From positions 1 to 36,273 of the forward strand of contig JOBE01000065.1 in NCBI GenBank assembly GCA_000717735.1: a stretch of 36,273 nt of DNA, written 5' to 3'. Source of the DNA: Streptomyces griseoluteus (lineage in GTDB: Bacteria; Actinomycetota; Actinomycetes; Streptomycetales; Streptomycetaceae). The position numbers and the translations under genes were made by a program. The notes under the pieces are model-generated. The model searched no databases. It saw only the letters and a list, made by a program, of their open reading frames with translations, and was not told the origin of the DNA. This document shows, piece by piece, positions 32,691-36,273 of this stretch (within the stretch, counting starts at the first letter, position 1; the number at the start of each line of letters is the position of its first letter).

Positions 32691-34157
32691 GTGCCCACAC
32701 CGCCCCGCACGCCCCGTCCCCGGCCCGCCGCCCGTCGCGTGCCGGTCCGTCGGCCGCGGCGGCGCCCCCGGTGGGGGATGCGGATGGCGACGGCGCTCTC
32801 CGTGGCGGTCCTCGCGGCCGGCGGGATCGGGCACGCCGTGGTGACCGGTCTCGACACCGGGATCACCCGGGTCGACCCCTTCAAGGACATGAAGAACCGG
32901 CCGCAGGCCGGGCACGGGATGAACATCCTCGTCGTCGGCACCGACGGCCGGGACCGGATCACCCCGGAGGAGAAGGCGAAGTACAGGCTGGGCGGCGCGC
33001 CCTGCCACTGCACCGACACCGTGATGCTCGTGCACATCTCCGAGGACCGGGAGCGGGCGAGCGTCGTCAGCCTGCCCCGGGACTCGTACGCCGAGATGCC
33101 CGAGCACACCGACCTCACCAGCGGGAAGAAGCACCAGGCACATCCGGTGAAGCTGAACGCGGCGTACGCCGAGGGCGGGCCGGGGCTGACCGTGCGGACC
33201 GTCGAGTCGATGACCGGGGTCAAGATCGACCACTATCTGGAGGTCGACTTCACCAGCTTCATGCGGACCGTGGACGCGGTCGGCGGGGTGCAGATCTGTA
33301 CGACCCGGGCCGTGAAGGACGCGTACAGCGGGCTCGACCTGCCGGCCGGAACCCATGAGCTCGACGGCGGGCAGGCCCTCCAGTACGTACGCTCCCGGCA
33401 CATCGACGGGGCCGCCGACATCGGGCGGATGCAGCGGCAGCAGCGTTTCCTCGCCGCCCTCATCGAGCGGACGACCAGCGGCGGGGTGCTGCTCAACCCG
33501 GTGCGGTTCCGTGAGGTGGCCACGACCATGCTGGGCTCGGTCCGGGCCGACGAGGACTTCGGTACGGATCAGCTGTTCGCCCTCGCCAAGGCGATGCGCG
33601 GCTTCACCCCGGCGTCGTCGGAGTTCGTGTCCGTGCCGATCGGGGACATGAGCTTCCCTGTGAAGGGGATCGGCTCGACGGTGAAGTGGGACGCGGCGAA
33701 GGCGCAGAAGCTGTTCCAGGCGCTGCGGGAGGACCGGCCGCTGACCCCCGCGAAGCCCGGCTCGTCGGAGAAGGCGCCCAAGGACGTCGTGGTGGACGTG
33801 GCACCGCGCACGGTGCGGGTGCAGGTCTACAACGGGACCCGGACGGACGGGCTCGGCCGGAAGGTCGACGACGCGCTGCGCGGGACCGGCTTCGACACCA
33901 CCCGGACGCCGATGACCGGGGCCGGGAGGGAACAGGCCCGGACGCTCGTGGAGTACGACCCGCGCTGGGACCGCTCGGCGAAGACCCTCGCGGCGGCGCT
34001 GCCGGGGGCGGAGCTGAAGGCGGTGGCGGGACGCGGCGGGACCCTGCGGGTGACGGTCGGGGCGGACTACAAGGGGGTGCGGGCGGTACGGGCGGAGGAC
34101 TCGGGGAGGTCGGGGCCGTTCGAGGCGGTCACGGGAGACCGGGTGGTGTGTCCGTGA
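32691..34157 (+). CDS. LCP family protein 4 with C-terminal LytR_C domain
   Basis: The protein has 488 residues from a GTG start, with GGAGG 9 nt upstream. A short, strongly basic Pro/Arg N terminus of about 27 residues precedes the membrane segment (about 28-50). The LCP domain starts near 76 (MNILVVGTDGRDRI) and has CTDTVMLVHISED, SLPRDSYAEMPE and GGQALQYVRSRHIDG. A Cys-x-Cys (APCHCTD) just before the conserved Asp is unusual among the five. The LytR_C domain spans about 375-465 (VRVQVYNGTRTDGLG). It is divergent from the GT2 gene across 126 bp and converges on the thioesterase gene. Confidence 0.93.
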   Translation: MPTPPRTPRPRPAARRVPVRRPRRRPRWGMRMATALSVAVLAAGGIGHAVVTGLDTGITRVDPFKDMKNRPQAGHGMNILVVGTDGRDRITPEEKAKYRLGGAPCHCTDTVMLVHISEDRERASVVSLPRDSYAEMPEHTDLTSGKKHQAHPVKLNAAYAEGGPGLTVRTVESMTGVKIDHYLEVDFTSFMRTVDAVGGVQICTTRAVKDAYSGLDLPAGTHELDGGQALQYVRSRHIDGAADIGRMQRQQRFLAALIERTTSGGVLLNPVRFREVATTMLGSVRADEDFGTDQLFALAKAMRGFTPASSEFVSVPIGDMSFPVKGIGSTVKWDAAKAQKLFQALREDRPLTPAKPGSSEKAPKDVVVDVAPRTVRVQVYNGTRTDGLGRKVDDALRGTGFDTTRTPMTGAGREQARTLVEYDPRWDRSAKTLAAALPGAELKAVAGRGGTLRVTVGADYKGVRAVRAEDSGRSGPFEAVTGDRVVCP

Positions 34158-34193
34158 CCGTCGGTCGGGGCCGGGGCCGGTCGCCCGGCGTCC

Positions 34194-34739
34194 TCAGTCC
34201 TCGTAGCCCTCGGCCGCTCGGCGTTCCCTCAGTTCCTTGATGGCCTGGCGGCGGGAGAGGCGGTGGGTGCGGCGGATCTGGGCTTCCTGGTGGCGGCGCT
34301 TGTCCTGTTCCGTCTCCGGGACGACCTGCGGGACCCGGCGCGGCTTGCCCTCCGCGTCGACGGCGGCGAAGACCAGGTAGGCGGAGCCGACCTGGGTGGC
34401 GGGCGTCGACTCGTTCCAGCGTTCGGCCATGACCCGGACGCCGACCTCCATGGAGGACCGGCCGGTCCAGTTGACCTGGGCCTTCACGTGCAGCAGGTCC
34501 CCGACCCGCACCGGCTCAAGGAACACCATCTCGTCCATCGAGGCGGTGACCGCGGGACCGCCCGAGTGCCGGCCCGCGACGGCGCCCGCCGCGTCGTCCA
34601 CCAGCTTCATGATCACGCCGCCGTGCACCGTACCGAGGAGGTTGGTGTCGTGGCTGGTCATGATGTGGCTGAGGGTGGTGCGGGAGGCGGAGGTGGGCTT
34701 GCCCGGGATATCGCCCTGATCTGTCATGCCCTCCACCAT
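34194..34739 (-). CDS. Acyl-CoA thioesterase, YciA/hot-dog fold family
   Basis: This 181-residue cytoplasmic enzyme hydrolyses acyl-CoA to free acid and CoA. A single hot-dog domain is marked by HDTNLLGTVHGGVIMKLVDDAAG (residues about 33-55) with the helix over the active site, then MDEMVFLEPVRVGDLLHV and GSAYLVFAAVDAEGKPRRVP. The C-terminal 40 residues are charged and helical. The start at 34739 is preferred because GAAGGGA lies 8 nt upstream; ATG 34727 has an SD too close to use. It is flanked by LCP genes on the other strand with no evident functional link. Acyl specificity is unknown. Confidence 0.92.
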   Translation of the reverse strand: MVEGMTDQGDIPGKPTSASRTTLSHIMTSHDTNLLGTVHGGVIMKLVDDAAGAVAGRHSGGPAVTASMDEMVFLEPVRVGDLLHVKAQVNWTGRSSMEVGVRVMAERWNESTPATQVGSAYLVFAAVDAEGKPRRVPQVVPETEQDKRRHQEAQIRRTHRLSRRQAIKELRERRAAEGYED

Positions 34740-34844
34740 ATGCCGGGTCCCTTCGGGGTCGCCGTTCGGTCCGCTTTGCATCAGCTTGGCAACAGCACCG
34801 GTCCGATGTTCCACCCGGCCTGTCGCCCGTAAAGCCCTGACCGG

Positions 34845-34850
34845 CACACT
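34845..34850 (+). promoter_or_regulatory. Candidate leaderless -10 box of LCP gene 5
   Basis: CACACT lies 7 nt before ATG 34858, which has no SD. The spacing repeats the pattern seen before several other genes here. No clear -35. Confidence 0.35.
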
Positions 34851-34857
34851 GGACCGC

Positions 34858-36117
34858 ATGAATGACTGGCCCGAAGACGGCGGCTACGGCCGTGGCAACG
34901 CGAACCCCCACCCCGAGGGTCCTCGCCGGATGAGCCATGTGCAGCGCCCGCAGGTTCCGCAGCAGCCGCCTCGGCACGACCAGGGCTACAACCCGAACTT
35001 CACACAGGCCCAGGGCCAGGGGTACGACTCCGGTTACAGCTCCGGTCAGGTCTACGGCGGCCCGCAGGGCGGCGGGAACGGCACCGTTCCGCCGCAGTAC
35101 TCGCCGGGCCCCGGCGCCGGCGGTCCCGGCCGTCCCGCCCCGGACTGGCGCAAGCGGATCAAGGTCGGCTCGATCGTCCTCGTCGTCGGCGTCCTCGCCT
35201 GGGGCATCGGCACCTACGCCTGGGCGAGCTCCCAGATGCGCAACGAGGTCGACCTCTCCAAGGTCATCGAGCGGCCCGCCGAGGGCGACTGCACGACGTA
35301 CCTGATCGTCGGCTCCGACAGCCGCGAGGGCATGTCCGCCGAGGAGAAGAAGAAGCTCCACACCGGCTCCGCCGCGGGCAAGCGGACCGACTCGATGATG
35401 ATCCTCGCGGCCTGCTCCAGCGGGAACACGATGGTCTCGCTGCCCCGTGACTCCTGGGTGACGATCCCGAGCTTCGTCGGCTCCGAGTCGGGCAAGCAGT
35501 ACGCGGCCCGTGGCGGCGCCAAGCTGAACGCGGCGTACGCGATGGACGGACCCGAGCTGCTCGTGCGGACCGTCGAGTTCAACACCGGTCTGCGCATCGA
35601 CCACTACGCGGAGATCGGCTTCGCCGGCTTCGCGAACATCGTGGACGCGCTCGGCGGCGTCGAGCTGAACATCGAGAAGGGCTTCAAGGACAAGAAGTCC
35701 GGCGCCGACTTCCAGGCGGGCGAGCAGACCCTCAACGGCGAGCAGGCCCTGGCCTTCGTCCGGACCCGGTACGCCTTCGCCCAGTCGGACCTCCAGCGGA
35801 CGAAGAACCAGCAGAAGTTCCTCGCCGCGCTCGCCAACCAGGCGGCGACGCCGGGCACGATCCTCAACCCGTTCGCGCTCTACCCGACGCTGGGCGCCGG
35901 TCTGGACACGCTGATCGTGGACAAGGACATGTCGCTGTACGACCTCGGGAAGATGTTCTTCGCGATGAAGGGCATCAGCGGCGGCGACGGCAAGTCCATG
36001 AACATCCCGATCTCGGGCAAGGCGCCGCAGAACTCGCTCAAGTGGGACATGCCGAAGGTGAAGCAGCTGGTGTCGCAGATCCAGAACGACGAGAAGGTCA
36101 CCGTCGAGTCCCGGTGA
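34858..36117 (+). CDS. LCP family protein 5, no LytR_C domain
   Basis: The protein has 419 residues from ATG 34858. ATG 34930, with GAGGG 10 nt upstream, is an alternative and would shorten the cytoplasmic tail by 24 residues. The N-terminal 95 residues are Gly/Gln/Tyr/Pro-rich and disordered-looking, ending in PDWRKRIK before a membrane segment (about 102-122). The LCP domain starts near 146 (TTYLIVGSDSREG) and has RTDSMMILAACS, SLPRDSWVTIPS and NGEQALAFVRTRYAFAQ. It ends soon after the LCP domain. The Gln/Tyr-rich tail recalls that of the large glycosyltransferase. A strong terminator follows. Confidence 0.93.
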   Translation: MNDWPEDGGYGRGNANPHPEGPRRMSHVQRPQVPQQPPRHDQGYNPNFTQAQGQGYDSGYSSGQVYGGPQGGGNGTVPPQYSPGPGAGGPGRPAPDWRKRIKVGSIVLVVGVLAWGIGTYAWASSQMRNEVDLSKVIERPAEGDCTTYLIVGSDSREGMSAEEKKKLHTGSAAGKRTDSMMILAACSSGNTMVSLPRDSWVTIPSFVGSESGKQYAARGGAKLNAAYAMDGPELLVRTVEFNTGLRIDHYAEIGFAGFANIVDALGGVELNIEKGFKDKKSGADFQAGEQTLNGEQALAFVRTRYAFAQSDLQRTKNQQKFLAALANQAATPGTILNPFALYPTLGAGLDTLIVDKDMSLYDLGKMFFAMKGISGGDGKSMNIPISGKAPQNSLKWDMPKVKQLVSQIQNDEKVTVESR

Positions 36118-36128
36118 CCTCGTGGGGA

Positions 36129-36172
36129 CACGAGAAGGGCGCCCCCGTCGCGAGGGGGCGCCCTTCTTCGTG
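36129..36172. terminator. Strong bidirectional terminator between LCP gene 5 and the acyl-CoA dehydrogenase gene
   Basis: An 18-bp stem with a single bulged base pairs CACGAGAAGGGCGCCCCC with its partner at 36154-36172, around a 7-nt loop. It sits in the gap between two convergent stops (11 bp past one and 1 bp past the other). Confidence 0.92.
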
Positions 36173-36173
36173 C

Positions 36174-36273
36174 CTACGGGAGGTTGCGGGCCATGACGAT
36201 GCGCTGGACCTGGTTGGTGCCTTCGTAGATCTGGGTGATCTTGGCGTCGCGCATCATGCGCTCGACGGGGTAG
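36174..36273 (-). CDS. Acyl-CoA dehydrogenase, C-terminal end only (runs off the window)
   Basis: The last 32 codons of a leftward gene, cut by the right edge. The peptide [18 protein letters not shown] then [14 protein letters not shown] is the highly conserved C terminus of acyl-CoA dehydrogenases, including the YEGTNQ motif near the FAD and substrate site. These FAD enzymes introduce the alpha-beta double bond in fatty-acid or branched-chain acyl-CoA breakdown. Specific substrate cannot be told from this fragment. Confidence 0.93.
   Translation of the reverse strand, partial: YPVERMMRDAKITQIYEGTNQVQRIVMARNLP

Noticed and set aside
31450..36273. A specialised-metabolite or phage-derived cluster around the LCP genes
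   Set aside because: All genes are recognisable core envelope or lipid genes, with no modular synthases, integrase or phage proteins, and the codon pattern is uniform.

Overview
This window is chromosomal DNA of a Streptomyces or very close relative. The evidence is very high GC with G/C at most third codon positions, a four-promoter rRNA leader of Streptomyces type at the left edge, an 87-residue WhiB, an F420 gene pair, and a gene order I recognise from the Streptomyces core chromosome (ahcY, manA, manB, whiB, fbiA-fbiB, manC, then a run of LCP genes). I see no tRNA, IS element, prophage or CRISPR array. The content is core, not accessory.

Layout. Positions 1-373 hold the promoter and leader region of a leftward rRNA operon whose 16S gene lies beyond the left edge. 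Next come a SpoIIM-like membrane protein and a divergent RDD protein, a hypothetical protein, ahcY with a structured 5' region, and a cation diffusion facilitator. Positions 6043-10606 carry manA, a SIS-domain protein, a Trm112-like zinc ribbon and manB. A DUF3499 zinc-ribbon-like protein and a divergent zincin-like protein without its second metal-binding His follow, then a DUF5719 secreted protein translationally coupled to a 1261-residue membrane glycosyltransferase with a Gln/Tyr-rich tail. whiB sits at 17588-17851. Divergent from it is a thiol/F420 block: a predicted polycysteine leader peptide, a cysteine dioxygenase-family cupin, fbiA and fbiB. An HhH-GPD DNA glycosylase, a manC-like nucleotidyltransferase, a secreted PGRP/amidase and a TIGR03089 protein follow. 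The right quarter has five LytR-CpsA-Psr (LCP) genes in under 10 kb, interrupted by a GT2 glycosyltransferase and an acyl-CoA thioesterase. The window ends in the 3' end of an acyl-CoA dehydrogenase gene.

How the genes fit together. manA, manB and the manC-like gene can supply mannose phosphates and GDP-mannose. The two glycosyltransferases, the PGRP protein and the five LCP enzymes (which attach glycopolymers to peptidoglycan) make this largely a cell-envelope region next to a sporulation regulator. fbiA/fbiB serve cofactor F420. ahcY and the dioxygenase handle S-adenosylhomocysteine and cysteine.

The most striking observation is a 30-codon ORF at 18282-18374, just upstream of the cysteine dioxygenase gene. 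It ends in five consecutive Cys codons plus a sixth, mostly the rare TGT. It appears to be leaderless behind a TTGACA promoter and is followed by direct repeats and a possible Shine-Dalgarno-sequestering helix. This looks like a cysteine-responsive translational attenuator. Its placement before a cysteine-degrading rather than a cysteine-making gene is unusual.
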